A stretch of 64,000 bases of DNA from Streptomyces kurssanovii (GTDB lineage Bacteria > Actinomycetota > Actinomycetes > Streptomycetales > Streptomycetaceae). Position numbers and translations under genes: made by a program. Positions 17,151 to 25,788 of the stretch are shown one piece after another. The stretch's first letter is position 1. Every line of letters begins with the position of its first letter. The DNA lies in NCBI RefSeq assembly GCF_014649695.1, contig NZ_BMTN01000014.1, positions 116,932 through 180,931 of the forward strand, in the 5' to 3' direction. Below the pieces are notes generated by a model that was not told the origin of the DNA, did no database searches, and was given only the letters and a program-made list of their open reading frames with translations.

Positions 17151-18433
17151 CCGCTCTTCCTCCCCCTGCGGATCAGGTCCGCGGCAACGTAACGCAGTGC
17201 GTAGGCCCCGTCGTACAGCGAGCTCCTCCCCCGGTGCAGCGCCTCCCGCAGCGCGCCGCGTGAGCGCCCGCTCTCACCGCGGGCGACGAGCTCGGTGAAC
17301 AGCGCCTCGTGGTGCTCCGCGATCGGCGCGGGATCGAACCGCGCGGAGGAGACCAGCGCGGCACGGCCCGCGCTCCGGCGCAGTTCGTCGTCGCCGATGA
17401 GCCGGAGCAGCGCGTCGGCGATCGCGTCCACGTCGCCGACCGGGACCAGCAGGCCGTCGACGCCGTCGTCGATGATCTCGCGGGGTCCGTGCGGGCAGTC
17501 GGTGGAGACGACGGGCAGGCCGCAGCGCATCGCCTCGACGATCGTCATGCCGAACGACTCCAGGCTGGAGGTCACGGCGGCGACCGAGCCCTTCACCCAC
17601 TCCGGCTCCAGCGGGTTCGCGGGGCCCATGAGGAAGACGTGGTTGTGGAGGCCTCGTTCCTCGATGAGGTCGCGCAGCGCCTGTTTCTCGTTGCCGGTCG
17701 CGTCACCGCTGCCGTAGATCCGCAGCCGCCAGTCGGGGCGGGCGGCGGCGACCTTGGAGAAGGCCTTGATCAGCAGGTCGTAGCGTTTGACCCGGGTGAG
17801 GCGACCGGCCGCGACGACCCACTTGGCGGTGCAGTCGGCGGGGGCGACGCCCGGGGCGGGCACGCTGTTGGCCACGGCCTCGATGCGTACGCCGGGCAGC
17901 TTCAGCCGCTCCCGGTAGGCACGCGCGTCGGCCTCTGTGACGGTGGTGACGGCGTCGAGCAGGGCGTAGCGGTGGCCGATCTCACGGCGCAGGCGGTACC
18001 CGTGGCTGTCGAGCGTCAGGTGCTCCTGGCCGACGCGCACGACGCCGCGGCGGGCCTGCCGGGCGATGTGGACGTTGAGGCCCGGCCGGGTGCCGACGAC
18101 GATGTCCGCGTCGAGCGAGGCCAGGTGGGCGGCGATCCGGGCGTCGGTGAGGCGGCTGTACTGCCGGTGCCGGCCGTCGCCGCGGGGAAAGACTTTCGCG
18201 GGGAGCCGGGCGAGCGGGTCGTCACCGTCGTAGCCCGGGCTCTTCTTCCGCAGGTCGACCAGATGCTTCATGGTCACACCGGCCGGTGCGCCCATGGTCG
18301 GCCGGTCGCGGTGGCGGAAGACCGAGACGATCTCCACGTCGTGCCGTTCCGCGAGCGCGCAGGCGAGGTTGAACGTCGTACGGATCGTCCCGCCGATGCC
18401 GTAGGCGTTGTGGAGCAGAAATGAGATGCGCAT
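17147..18433 (-). CDS. GT4-family glycosyltransferase (GT-B fold)
   Basis: 428 residues. The N-terminal acceptor-domain loop ISFLLHNAYGIGGTIRTTFNLA and the C-terminal donor domain (VVAAGRLTRVKRYDLLIKAF, then SLESFGMTIVEAMRCGLPVVSTDCPHGPREII) are the hallmarks of group-1 retaining glycosyltransferases, with the EX7E element in ESFGMTIVE. It would transfer a sugar from a nucleotide sugar at the inner membrane face. Coupled to a gene of unknown function downstream. Likely involved in cell-wall polymer or extracellular glycan synthesis, which is inference. Confidence 0.88.
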   Translation of the reverse strand: MRISFLLHNAYGIGGTIRTTFNLACALAERHDVEIVSVFRHRDRPTMGAPAGVTMKHLVDLRKKSPGYDGDDPLARLPAKVFPRGDGRHRQYSRLTDARIAAHLASLDADIVVGTRPGLNVHIARQARRGVVRVGQEHLTLDSHGYRLRREIGHRYALLDAVTTVTEADARAYRERLKLPGVRIEAVANSVPAPGVAPADCTAKWVVAAGRLTRVKRYDLLIKAFSKVAAARPDWRLRIYGSGDATGNEKQALRDLIEERGLHNHVFLMGPANPLEPEWVKGSVAAVTSSLESFGMTIVEAMRCGLPVVSTDCPHGPREIIDDGVDGLLVPVGDVDAIADALLRLIGDDELRRSAGRAALVSSARFDPAPIAEHHEALFTELVARGESGRSRGALREALHRGRSSLYDGAYALRYVAADLIRRGRKSG

Positions 18434-18506
18434 GGCGCCCCCGCGTTCCCCCCTGGTCGCGCGAATGCCCTCCTGGTCAGGAGGTCTGACGCAAAACTCT
18501 AACCGC

Positions 18507-19793
18507 CTACTGGGGGCGGTACGGGATCTGCGGTACGTCGTAGCAGTTCCGGCTCATGTCGCCCCCCTGGGTGACCCAGCCCCGGCCGTCCTGCCAGCGC
18601 GCGACGGACAGGCAGGCCCGCCGCGAGGCGGGCGGCTCGTCGAGGGGCCGGTACGAGACGGGAAGCAGCAGTCCACGCGCGGTGTACGGCTCGGGGCGGT
18701 TCAGATAGCGCTCGACGCAGGCCCTGGTGAGGTCGCCGGCGCAGGACTTCGCCGCGTCGGTGAACCACATCGCCGCCGCCCAGCCCTCGAGCTGCCACTG
18801 GGACAGCTCCTTTCCCCGCAGGGCCTGCCGGAACTCACGCACGGCGGGGTGGCCGGTGTCCTCGTAGTTGCGGCTCGAGCCGGTCGCCCACAGGACGTTG
18901 CGGCAGCCCGGGGCGTCCTTGTAGTCGCGGGGGACGGCGGAGTTCCAGTTCTGCACGTTGGTGACCTTGGCGGTGACGCGGGTGCCGACCTCGTCCATCG
19001 CCTCGCACAGCTGCGCGTTGCCGTGCGCGTCCAGGGCGTCGAACACCAGGTCCGCGCCGCTGCGCCCGATGTCGGCGGCCACCGCCCGGAAGTTGGGCAG
19101 CGCGAAGTCCAGTTGCTCCGACACCACGCGGTAGCCCTCCGCCTCCAGGCCCCGGGTGATCAGCCGGGCGTAGGCGGCGGACGACGCCTGGTTGTAGGAG
19201 ACGACTGCGGCGGTGCGGGCGCCTTCGGCGTGCTTGAACCAGCGGTAGACCTCGGTGCCGCCGTAGAGGACGCCGTCCCAGCCCGGTTCGCCGCCGGTGC
19301 GCGGCGCCTGGCTGCCGTAGATGCCGTAGAGATGCGGATAGGTGTCGTAGGCCGGGCCGATCGGCTGGCCGCCGATGTCGGGGACTCCGGCGCGGGACAC
19401 CCGCGACGCGGCGGCGTAGTCGAGGACGGTGGTGGCGACGAGGGCGAAGACCTTCTGCTCTTCGACGAGGCGCTGCACGCACTCGTTGTTGCCCGCGCCG
19501 CTGCCGCCGTCGTCGCAGGTGATGACCTCGACGCGGCGGCCGTCGAGGCCGCCGCGTGCGTTGAGTGCGTCGAAGTAGGCACGGGCTCCCTGCCCCGGCC
19601 CGTCGAAGGCGGCGCCGCCCACAGGGCTCGTGGCGCTGGTGATGACACCGACGCGGACGGGCTCACGGGCGCTCTCGCCGGGCGCCCGTGACGTTTCGAA
19701 GGCGTCTTCGGGCAGCCGGGTGCCGCACGCCGTCGCCACGGTGAGGAGTGCCGCGACGAGCAGCGCCTCAGCAGCCCGGAACAGCGCCGGCAT
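18507..19793 (-). CDS. ABC transporter substrate-binding lipoprotein (LivK-like)
   Basis: 428 residues from ATG 19791-19793. Signal peptide with lipobox-like TVATAC (lipidated Cys about residue 23). The type-1 periplasmic binding fold is seen in VRVGVITSATSPVGGAAFDGPGQGARAYFDALNARGGLDGRRVEVITCDDGG, the usual start of branched-chain amino acid/amide receptors. It overlaps the preceding MTB12-like lipoprotein gene by 26 bp. The gene is divergent from the permease/ATPase genes at 20818-24191 and probably supplies their receptor. The ligand is not predictable from sequence. Confidence 0.85.
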   Translation of the reverse strand: MPALFRAAEALLVAALLTVATACGTRLPEDAFETSRAPGESAREPVRVGVITSATSPVGGAAFDGPGQGARAYFDALNARGGLDGRRVEVITCDDGGSGAGNNECVQRLVEEQKVFALVATTVLDYAAASRVSRAGVPDIGGQPIGPAYDTYPHLYGIYGSQAPRTGGEPGWDGVLYGGTEVYRWFKHAEGARTAAVVSYNQASSAAYARLITRGLEAEGYRVVSEQLDFALPNFRAVAADIGRSGADLVFDALDAHGNAQLCEAMDEVGTRVTAKVTNVQNWNSAVPRDYKDAPGCRNVLWATGSSRNYEDTGHPAVREFRQALRGKELSQWQLEGWAAAMWFTDAAKSCAGDLTRACVERYLNRPEPYTARGLLLPVSYRPLDEPPASRRACLSVARWQDGRGWVTQGGDMSRNCYDVPQIPYRPQ

Positions 19794-20298
19794 TCGAGCT
19801 GAGCTCCACCAGGGCGCACAGAGCCTGCTGGGACACCTTCCAGGTGCCGCCCTCGAGCACGGCCGTTCCCTTGGCGTCCGGCAGGGCCGTGTTGCCGTCA
19901 ACCATGAGGTTGTAGGTCACGGTCGCCCGGGTGGCCGAGGTGAACTGGACGCCGGTCACCTCCGCGGATGCCCGCGCGGCGTTCTTGTCCTTGGCGAAGG
20001 CCGTGAGGACGGGGCGCAGCGCCTCGCCGTTCTCGAGGAGCTTCACCTTCTCGTCCGCCGGCACGGCGGGGTCGAAGAAGGCCGTCCAGTTCTTCTTGAT
20101 CTGCTGCTCGGCCGCCGCCGGATCGGCGGGTTCCGCACCGTCCGTGGGGCTCTCGGGAGTGGCTGCGGTCGTGGGGGGCGACGTGGCCGGCCCGGAACCG
20201 CCGTCGCCGCCGTCCCCGCACGCTACGGCGAGTGGTCCGAGGACGAGAACCGCTGCGGCGGTCCAGGCCGCGGGTCGGGAGTTCCTTGTGCTGAACAT
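19768..20298 (-). CDS. Secreted lipoprotein, low-molecular-weight antigen MTB12-like
   Basis: 176 residues from ATG 20296-20298. Signal peptide with lipobox LAVAC (Cys about residue 27), then a Gly/Pro/Thr linker and a globular domain (WTAFFDPAVPADEKVKLLENG through GTWKVSQQALCALVEL) resembling the NTF2-like C-terminal domain of mycobacterial MTB12 antigens. Two cysteines near the C-terminus could form a disulfide. First gene of the unit with the LivK-like receptor and divergent (73 bp) from the transporter genes. Function unknown. Confidence 0.7.
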   Translation of the reverse strand: MFSTRNSRPAAWTAAAVLVLGPLAVACGDGGDGGSGPATSPPTTAATPESPTDGAEPADPAAAEQQIKKNWTAFFDPAVPADEKVKLLENGEALRPVLTAFAKDKNAARASAEVTGVQFTSATRATVTYNLMVDGNTALPDAKGTAVLEGGTWKVSQQALCALVELSSNAGAVPGC

Positions 20299-20371
20299 GT
20301 CGCTCACCACCCGTATCTCGGCTTCCAGCGTCCGACGGTTCGGGGCATAGTGCAAGAAAGGAGGCGTTTCG

Positions 20372-20839
20372 ATGCCGACGTCCCGACTGCTGTGGTGGGG
20401 TGGGATCGCCGCTGCCGCCTGCGGTGCTGTGCTGTGCGTCGTCGGCTGGTACGGCGTCTCCGGCGAGCGGGTGGCCGAGCGGCAACTGCCGTATCTCGCG
20501 TCCGCCACCGTTCCGGGGTCGGCGCTCCTGGTGGCGGGTGCGGTCCTGATCGCGGCCGGAGCCGTGGGGACGGGGGGTGTCCGGGCAGAAGGCGGCCCGG
20601 CAGGGCCGGGTGACGTCCCGTCGGACGAGGACGGCTCAGGAACCGTCGGCGCCGACGTGGCCCCGCCGTCGGGCCCCCCGCGGGACGGGCCCTCTTCGGA
20701 CGGGCCTGCGCTGCGGGTGCCGGGCGGCACGCTGGCGCACCGGCCCGACTGCCCCCTCGTCGCGGGCAAACCCGAGGCCCTGCCTGCCGGTGACGCGGAA
20801 CTCGAACCCTGTCCGGTGTGCGAGCCGTGGCGTCCCTGA
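20372..20839 (+). CDS. Small membrane protein with C-terminal Cys motif
   Basis: 155 residues, AAAGGAGG 8 bases before ATG 20372. Two hydrophobic segments (LLWWGGIAAAACGAVLCVVGW and ALLVAGAVLIAAGAVG) are followed by a Pro/Gly-rich linker and a C-terminal HRPDCPLVAG...CPVCEPW segment with one H-x3-C and one C-x2-C, possibly a small metal site. Its last 22 bases overlap the ABC transporter gene, so it is co-translated with it. Specific function unknown; possibly an accessory of the transporter. Confidence 0.7.
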   Translation: MPTSRLLWWGGIAAAACGAVLCVVGWYGVSGERVAERQLPYLASATVPGSALLVAGAVLIAAGAVGTGGVRAEGGPAGPGDVPSDEDGSGTVGADVAPPSGPPRDGPSSDGPALRVPGGTLAHRPDCPLVAGKPEALPAGDAELEPCPVCEPWRP

Positions 20840-23499
20840 CCTACGACCTCACCCTCGCGGGGCTGGCCGTCGGCAGCGCCGCCGCGCTGACCGGCATCGG
20901 ACTGATCGTCACCTACCGGGCGACCGGCGTGCTGAATCTCGCGCACGGCGCGATCGCGATGGTGTGCGCCTATGTGATGCGGCAGTTCGCCGTGGAGTGG
21001 GACTGGCCGGTGCCGCTCGCGGCCATGGTGACGCTGCTCGTGGTCGCCCCCGGGATCGGTCTGCTGCTCGAACGCCTCGTCTTCCGGCCGCTGTCGGTGC
21101 CCTCGCCCGACCCGGCCCGGACGCTGGTCGCCTCGATCGGCGTCTTCGTGCTGCTGGTGGGCGCGGCGGCGCTGCTGTGGGGCGAGGGGGCGCGGGCCGA
21201 CGCCCCGGTGCTGCTGCCGGACAGTCCGTGGGTGCAGCTGTCGGCCGTCGTCCTGCTGGCCTCTCTGGTGACGGCGGTGACCCGGTGGACCCGGTTCGGC
21301 AGGGAGCTGCGCGCCGTCGTCGACGACCGGACGCTCGCGGCGCTCGGCGGCATCGACGCGGACCGGGTGGCGGCGGCCGGGTGGGCGTTCGGGTCGTTCA
21401 CCGCGGGGCTCACGGGCGTGCTGCTCGCTCCGTACGTACGGCTCGACCCGTACGGGATGCCGCTGCTGGTCGTCGAGGTGATCGCGGTCGCGGTCGTGGC
21501 ACGGATGCGGAGCCTGCCCGTCGCGATCGGTGCGGCGCTGGCGATCGGGGTGGCCCAGGCGCAGATGGCGCGGCTGCACCCATCCGGCTGGGCGGAGCCC
21601 CTGGTCCAGGCCGTGGAGGCGAACCTGTTCGTGGTGGCGCTGCTGATCGCCGCCCTGGTGCTGCCCGGGTTCGGCGGTGCGACGGCGTGGGCCGCGACCG
21701 CGGCCGTACGGGTCCCGCGGCCCGTGTGGCTGATCGCCGGGATCCTTATGCTGCTGCCGCTCGGTTTCGCCGGCACGGACCTGCAGACAGCGGTCCAAGT
21801 ACCGGCCCTGGCGGTGGTGCTGCTGTCCCTCGTGGTGGTCACCGGACGCGGCGGGCAGATCTCCCTGGGGCAGGCCGCGTACGCGGGCCTCGGGGCACTG
21901 TTCACCGCGCTCCTGGCGGCGGGGCGGTTCCCCGGCTTCCCCGAGCTGCCCGAGCTCGTGGCGCTCGCCGCCGCCGTGGTGCTGGTCGCGCCGCTCGGGC
22001 TGCTCACCGGATGGCCGGCGATCCGCCGGCACGGGCTGGCTCTGGCACTGGTCACGCTGGCAGTCGGGGTGGCGGTGAGCCGGTTCGTCTTCGCCCAGCC
22101 GTACGCGACGGCGGGCCTCACCGTGTCGCGGCCCCCGGCCCTGGGACCGGACCGGGCGTACTACGTGGTGGAGCTCGCGGTGCTGACCTGTGCGCTGCTC
22201 GCGGTCGCGGCGCTGCGCCGGGGCCGCACGGGGCGGGCCCTCGCGGCACTGCGCGACCACGAGGAGGGCGCGCAGGCGGCGGGCGTCGCGGTACCGGCGC
22301 TGAAGCTCTTCGCCTTCTCGTCCGGCGCGGCGCTGGCCGCGCTGGGCGGCGGACTGCTGGCGATGGGTGTGCGGGCGTTCGATCCGGCGGCGTTCGATCC
22401 GGTGCGCGGCCTGCTCTGGTTCGCGGCGGTGTTCGTCCTGGGCGCGGACAACCTCCTCGCGCCGCTGCCGGCGGCGGCGCTGCTCGTCGCGCTGGACGCG
22501 GGGACACGGGGCGGCGTCGCGGCCGTGGTGATCGGCCTCCTCGCCGTCCTCGTGGGCCACGGCCGTCTCCACCTCTGGGCGGCGGGGCCCGCAGCTGATC
22601 GGCCACGCGCGGCGGGTGTCGCGACGCGGGCAGGAGCGGCGGGTGTCGCGACGCGGGCAGGAGCGGCGGGTGTCGCGACGCGGGCAGGAGCGGCGGGTGT
22701 CGCGACGCGGGCAGGAGCGGCGGGTGTCGCGACGCGGGCAGGAGCGGCGGGTGTCGCGACGCGGGCAGGAGCGGGTGCCAGGGGGTCGGCCGGTCCCGCC
22801 CGGGCCCGGACCGGAAACCCCGCGCCGCGTGGACACAGGCCGCGGGGGCCGGCCGCGGGAGGGCTCAGCGCCGAGGGGCTGCGGGTCGCGTACCAGGGGC
22901 GCTGTGTCGTCGACGGGGTGGACCTCGTCGTGGCTCCCGGCCGGATCACCGCGCTCGTCGGGGGCAACGGGGCGGGGAAGAGCACCCTGTTCCACTGCCT
23001 GTGCGGGTCGCTCAGGCCGGACGCCGGGCGGGTACGGCTCGACGGGACCGACATCAGCCGCCGGTCCGCGCACGCACGGACCCGGCTGGGGATCGCGAGG
23101 ACGTTCCAGCAACTCGCCGTCTTCCCGTCGCTGACCGTCGAGGAGAACGTGCGCCTCGGGGCCGAACAGGGCCGGCACCGGGACACGTCCGCCGTCGAGC
23201 CCGTGCTGCGGCTGCTCGGTCTGGACGGGCCCGTACGGCGGCTCCCCGCCGCCGGCCTGCCGACCGGTGTGCTGCGCCGGGCCGAGCTCGGGCGGGCGCT
23301 CGCCACCCGGCCCCACACGCTGCTGCTGGACGAGCCGACCGCCGGCCTCGACACCGCGGAGACGGAGGCGCTCGCCCGCATCCTCCGGGCGCTGGCCGCG
23401 GACGGGACCGCCGTTCTCGTCGTGGAACACGATCCCGGTTTCGTCTCCGGCCTCGCCGGCACCGTGCACGTCATGGAAGCGGGGCGGCTCGTGCGATGA
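20818..23499 (+). CDS. Fused LivH-LivM-LivG branched-chain amino acid-type ABC transporter
   Basis: 893 residues. About 1-290 is a LivH-type permease (TYRATGVLNLAHGAIAM) and about 300-595 a LivM-type permease (GRGGQISLGQAAYAGLGA). Residues 599-652 are a repeat linker (six 9-residue units). About 680-893 is a LivG-type ATPase. The ATPase has intact Walker A (GGNGAGKS, K721) and Walker B (LLLDEPTAGLD, D838/E839), but its signature reads LPTGVLRR at 814-821 instead of LSxGQxRR. GTG 20818 is used; GTG 20827 is an alternative. Overlaps livF by 4 bases. Three subunits in one chain is unusual. Substrate probably an amino acid or amide. Confidence 0.88.
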   Translation: MRAVASLTYDLTLAGLAVGSAAALTGIGLIVTYRATGVLNLAHGAIAMVCAYVMRQFAVEWDWPVPLAAMVTLLVVAPGIGLLLERLVFRPLSVPSPDPARTLVASIGVFVLLVGAAALLWGEGARADAPVLLPDSPWVQLSAVVLLASLVTAVTRWTRFGRELRAVVDDRTLAALGGIDADRVAAAGWAFGSFTAGLTGVLLAPYVRLDPYGMPLLVVEVIAVAVVARMRSLPVAIGAALAIGVAQAQMARLHPSGWAEPLVQAVEANLFVVALLIAALVLPGFGGATAWAATAAVRVPRPVWLIAGILMLLPLGFAGTDLQTAVQVPALAVVLLSLVVVTGRGGQISLGQAAYAGLGALFTALLAAGRFPGFPELPELVALAAAVVLVAPLGLLTGWPAIRRHGLALALVTLAVGVAVSRFVFAQPYATAGLTVSRPPALGPDRAYYVVELAVLTCALLAVAALRRGRTGRALAALRDHEEGAQAAGVAVPALKLFAFSSGAALAALGGGLLAMGVRAFDPAAFDPVRGLLWFAAVFVLGADNLLAPLPAAALLVALDAGTRGGVAAVVIGLLAVLVGHGRLHLWAAGPAADRPRAAGVATRAGAAGVATRAGAAGVATRAGAAGVATRAGAAGVATRAGAAGVATRAGAGARGSAGPARARTGNPAPRGHRPRGPAAGGLSAEGLRVAYQGRCVVDGVDLVVAPGRITALVGGNGAGKSTLFHCLCGSLRPDAGRVRLDGTDISRRSAHARTRLGIARTFQQLAVFPSLTVEENVRLGAEQGRHRDTSAVEPVLRLLGLDGPVRRLPAAGLPTGVLRRAELGRALATRPHTLLLDEPTAGLDTAETEALARILRALAADGTAVLVVEHDPGFVSGLAGTVHVMEAGRLVR
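22612..22773 (+). repeat. Six 27-bp tandem repeats inside the ABC transporter gene
   Basis: Six identical copies of a 27-base unit beginning gcgggtgtcgcgacgcgg, in frame, encoding (AGVATRAGA)x6 as a flexible linker between LivM and LivG. Perfect copy identity and a unit length divisible by three imply recent expansion and tolerated copy-number variation. Confidence 0.97.
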
Positions 23500-24191
23500 C
23501 CCTCGCCATGGAACTGCGCGACGTGCGGGTGCGGTACGGCCCGCTGGAGGCCCTGCACGGCGTACGGCTCCCCGTACCGGCCGGGGCGATGACGGTGCTC
23601 CTCGGCCGCAACGGCTCCGGCCGTACGACCGTGCTGCGCGCCCTCGCCGGCACGGTGCCCCCCGCCGCCGGGTCCGTAGTGCTGCACGGGCGGGACGTGA
23701 GCCGGCTGCACGCGCGGCAGAGGGCACGCCTCGGTGTGTGCTTCGTGCCCGACGTCGGCGCGGTGCACGGCACCCTGACCGTCGGGGAGAACCTCGAACT
23801 GGCTTCCGCGGGAGGTGATTTCGGCCGGGCCCTGGACGGATTCCCGGCGCTCGGGCCGCTGCTCGGCCGCACCGCGGGCACACTGTCCGGCGGTGAGCAG
23901 CGGATGCTCGCCGTCTCCCGGGCCCTGCTGGCGCCCGCCGGGGTCGTCCTGCTCGACGAGCCCGCGCAGGGCATGGCCCCCGCGGTGGCCGCCCGAACCT
24001 ACCGGCTGCTGCGCGGGCTCGACGCCGCGGTCGTCGTCGCCGAGCAGCGGCTTCCGCAGGCCCTGGCGCAGGGGCCCGGCGCCCCGGTGGTCGTGCACGA
24101 ACTACGGCGCGGCTCCCTCGTGTTCAGCGGCGAGCCGGGTGAACTCACCCCGGCCGGGCCCGGCCCGTCGGCCGCCCACCGCCCGCCGTGA
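23496..24191 (+). CDS. LivF-type ABC transporter ATPase
   Basis: 231 residues from ATG 23496, overlapping the previous stop by ATGA. ABC features in order: Walker A LLGRNGSGRTT (37-45) with Arg43 where the catalytic Lys belongs, intact signature TLSGGEQRMLAVSRAL (L130-E134), Walker B VVLLDEPAQGMAP (D154/E155) and a final hydrophobic strand VVVAEQRLPQAL. This is a LivF-type partner for the fused LivG. The substituted Walker A lysine should weaken ATP hydrolysis at its own site. Last gene of the transporter unit. Confidence 0.87.
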   Translation: MTLAMELRDVRVRYGPLEALHGVRLPVPAGAMTVLLGRNGSGRTTVLRALAGTVPPAAGSVVLHGRDVSRLHARQRARLGVCFVPDVGAVHGTLTVGENLELASAGGDFGRALDGFPALGPLLGRTAGTLSGGEQRMLAVSRALLAPAGVVLLDEPAQGMAPAVAARTYRLLRGLDAAVVVAEQRLPQALAQGPGAPVVVHELRRGSLVFSGEPGELTPAGPGPSAAHRPP

Positions 24192-24331
24192 CCGACCGGG
24201 CGTACGGCCCGACGTGACGCGGCGCGGTTCGATTCGTTGCCGTTTCACGCGTGACCCCCGCGACTGATCGCACGTTGAACCTTCGTGCCGGGACCCGCCC
24301 GGCACACCTGATCAAGTCCGAGGAGCCACCC

Positions 24332-25111
24332 GTGCCGCGCATGCTCGACGTCAGCGAGGACGTACGCGCCGAGATCGGCGACGAAGAAGCCGACCGGCTG
24401 CTCGCCGGCCTGAACGCCCCGGGCAGCTACGACTGCACCTCGTGCCGCACTCCGGGCGATTCCGACCAGGAGCGGACCAGCACCGTGCTGTTCGTGGGCG
24501 ACGAGACGGCCGTGCTCGCCTTCGCCCACGCCACCTGTATCCCCTCGCAGGTGGTGCAGGTCGCCGAGGACCAGCTCCAGGGCGCCGTCCGCTCGATCAC
24601 CGGCGAGGAGCCGCACATCCCGGGCGCGGCTCCTCAGCAGGCGGTGCTCGGTGTCACCAGCGGCCTCATCCTCCTCGACGGCGACGTGCACCCCGCCCTC
24701 GTGGTGGAGCCGACCGCGCCGATCGCCCGCCCGGGCACGACGGGCCACGGCGGCGACGACTTCCTGCCGCTCCTGATCGAGCAGGGCTTCCTGCCCGTCG
24801 GGGACGTGAACCGGCGCCCGTCCCAGCTGCCCGGCTGGTCGGTCCTGATCGCCATGGGACAGCTGCACGCCGTGCTCCAGCCCGGTACGGGCGGTGGCAG
24901 CCCGGTCGCCTGGTGGCAGGCGCACCAGCCGCTCCAGGTCACCGAGGGCTGGCGGACGGCCGCCAACAAGACGAACACCGTCCTGGTCTACGCCGCCCCG
25001 GTCGGTTCGATCGGCCAGCAGCCCCGGGAGGACCTGCTGCGGGACGCGCTGGAGAAGGCGGCGGCCAACGGCCGTCTGGTCGCCGCGGCGATGCCGCTCG
25101 CCGGCACCTGA
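24332..25111 (+). CDS. Conserved actinobacterial protein of unknown function
   Basis: 259 residues from GTG 24332, with GAGGAG 6 bases upstream. No domain recognised. Features: CTSCRTPG near residue 37 (a C-x2-C), VLFVGDETAVLAFAHATCIPSQV, GDDFLPLLIEQGFLPV and VNRRPSQLPGWSVLIAMGQLHAVL. It looks like a soluble cytoplasmic alpha/beta protein without signal or membrane segments. Stands alone between the transporter genes and a small His/Ser-rich gene. I do not assign a function. Confidence 0.7.
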   Translation: MPRMLDVSEDVRAEIGDEEADRLLAGLNAPGSYDCTSCRTPGDSDQERTSTVLFVGDETAVLAFAHATCIPSQVVQVAEDQLQGAVRSITGEEPHIPGAAPQQAVLGVTSGLILLDGDVHPALVVEPTAPIARPGTTGHGGDDFLPLLIEQGFLPVGDVNRRPSQLPGWSVLIAMGQLHAVLQPGTGGGSPVAWWQAHQPLQVTEGWRTAANKTNTVLVYAAPVGSIGQQPREDLLRDALEKAAANGRLVAAAMPLAGT

Positions 25112-25319
25112 GCCGCCCGGACGCCGCGCGGATCCGTCCGCCGGCGCCAGGGACCACAGGCGTGCCGGCCGACCGGCCCGGCGGGCACAGACGTACGCCG
25201 GGGCCGCTCTCCTGCCCCGGCGTACGTCCGCACGCGCCGGCGACGGCGCGTACCGTCCCCCGGAAGAATGCAGCTCGCCGCAGACCGCATCCGTGGGACT
25301 GCGGCGTCGTTGCAGGTAC

Positions 25320-25715
25320 GTGCACTCATACGACCCCTCCCCCCAGCCCTTCCAGAGCCAGATCCCTTCCATGCGCCCCGCGCGCGACGGTTCGCCGGGC
25401 CGTTCGGCCACGCCGATCTACGACGCGCTGTACTCCGAGTACCTCAGGGCGTTCAAGACGCTGCCGGGTGACCGCAGCGGGGAGGAGGATCTGGACTTCA
25501 AGGGGTTCGGGGCGGGGCTGCACGGTGTCCGCGGCGGCTTCCTCGGCTACGGGAGCCATACGAGCCACTCAGGACACACGAGCGGCCACTCCGGCTACTC
25601 CACCGGCCATGTGAGCCCCGCCGGTCAGCAGGGCGGCAGGCACTCGCACCAGACCGGCCGGCACGCGGTCCACCAGCCCGCGGCGCTGCCCCCGGCTCCC
25701 CGCAAGGGATCCTGA
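25320..25715 (+). CDS. Small conserved Streptomyces protein, Gly/His/Ser-rich tail
   Basis: 131 residues from GTG 25320 (HSYDPSPQPFQSQIPS...), or 114 from ATG 25371. The middle (PIYDALYSEYLRAFKTLPGDRSGEEDLDF) looks folded and conserved. The tail has repeated Gly-x-Ser-His steps (GYGSHTSHSGHTSGHSGYSTGH) that could bind metal or be disordered. I recall similar small proteins just upstream of der in Streptomyces. No function known. Ends before a convergent terminator. Confidence 0.6.
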   Translation: MHSYDPSPQPFQSQIPSMRPARDGSPGRSATPIYDALYSEYLRAFKTLPGDRSGEEDLDFKGFGAGLHGVRGGFLGYGSHTSHSGHTSGHSGYSTGHVSPAGQQGGRHSHQTGRHAVHQPAALPPAPRKGS

Positions 25716-25730
25716 CCTGCCGTCAGCGAA

Positions 25731-25773
25731 CGCCGCTGCCCCCGGACCGTGACACGGACCGGGGGCAGCGGCG
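25731..25773. terminator. Bidirectional hairpin terminator
   Basis: 15-bp perfect stem (25731-25745 with 25759-25773) between two convergent genes (stops at 25715 and 25789). Confidence 0.8.
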
Positions 25774-25788
25774 TCGATACCTCGTGGG

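Noticed and set aside
22612-22773. Direct repeats as a CRISPR array
   Set aside because: The 27-bp units are contiguous without spacers and encode an in-frame peptide linker.
19768-23883. 1371-codon open frame on the minus strand opposite the Liv transporter genes
   Set aside because: It is the GC-rich shadow of real genes. Only its last 176 codons (the MTB12-like lipoprotein) make sense; the rest is repetitive Arg/His/Gln text opposite the clear ABC transporter.
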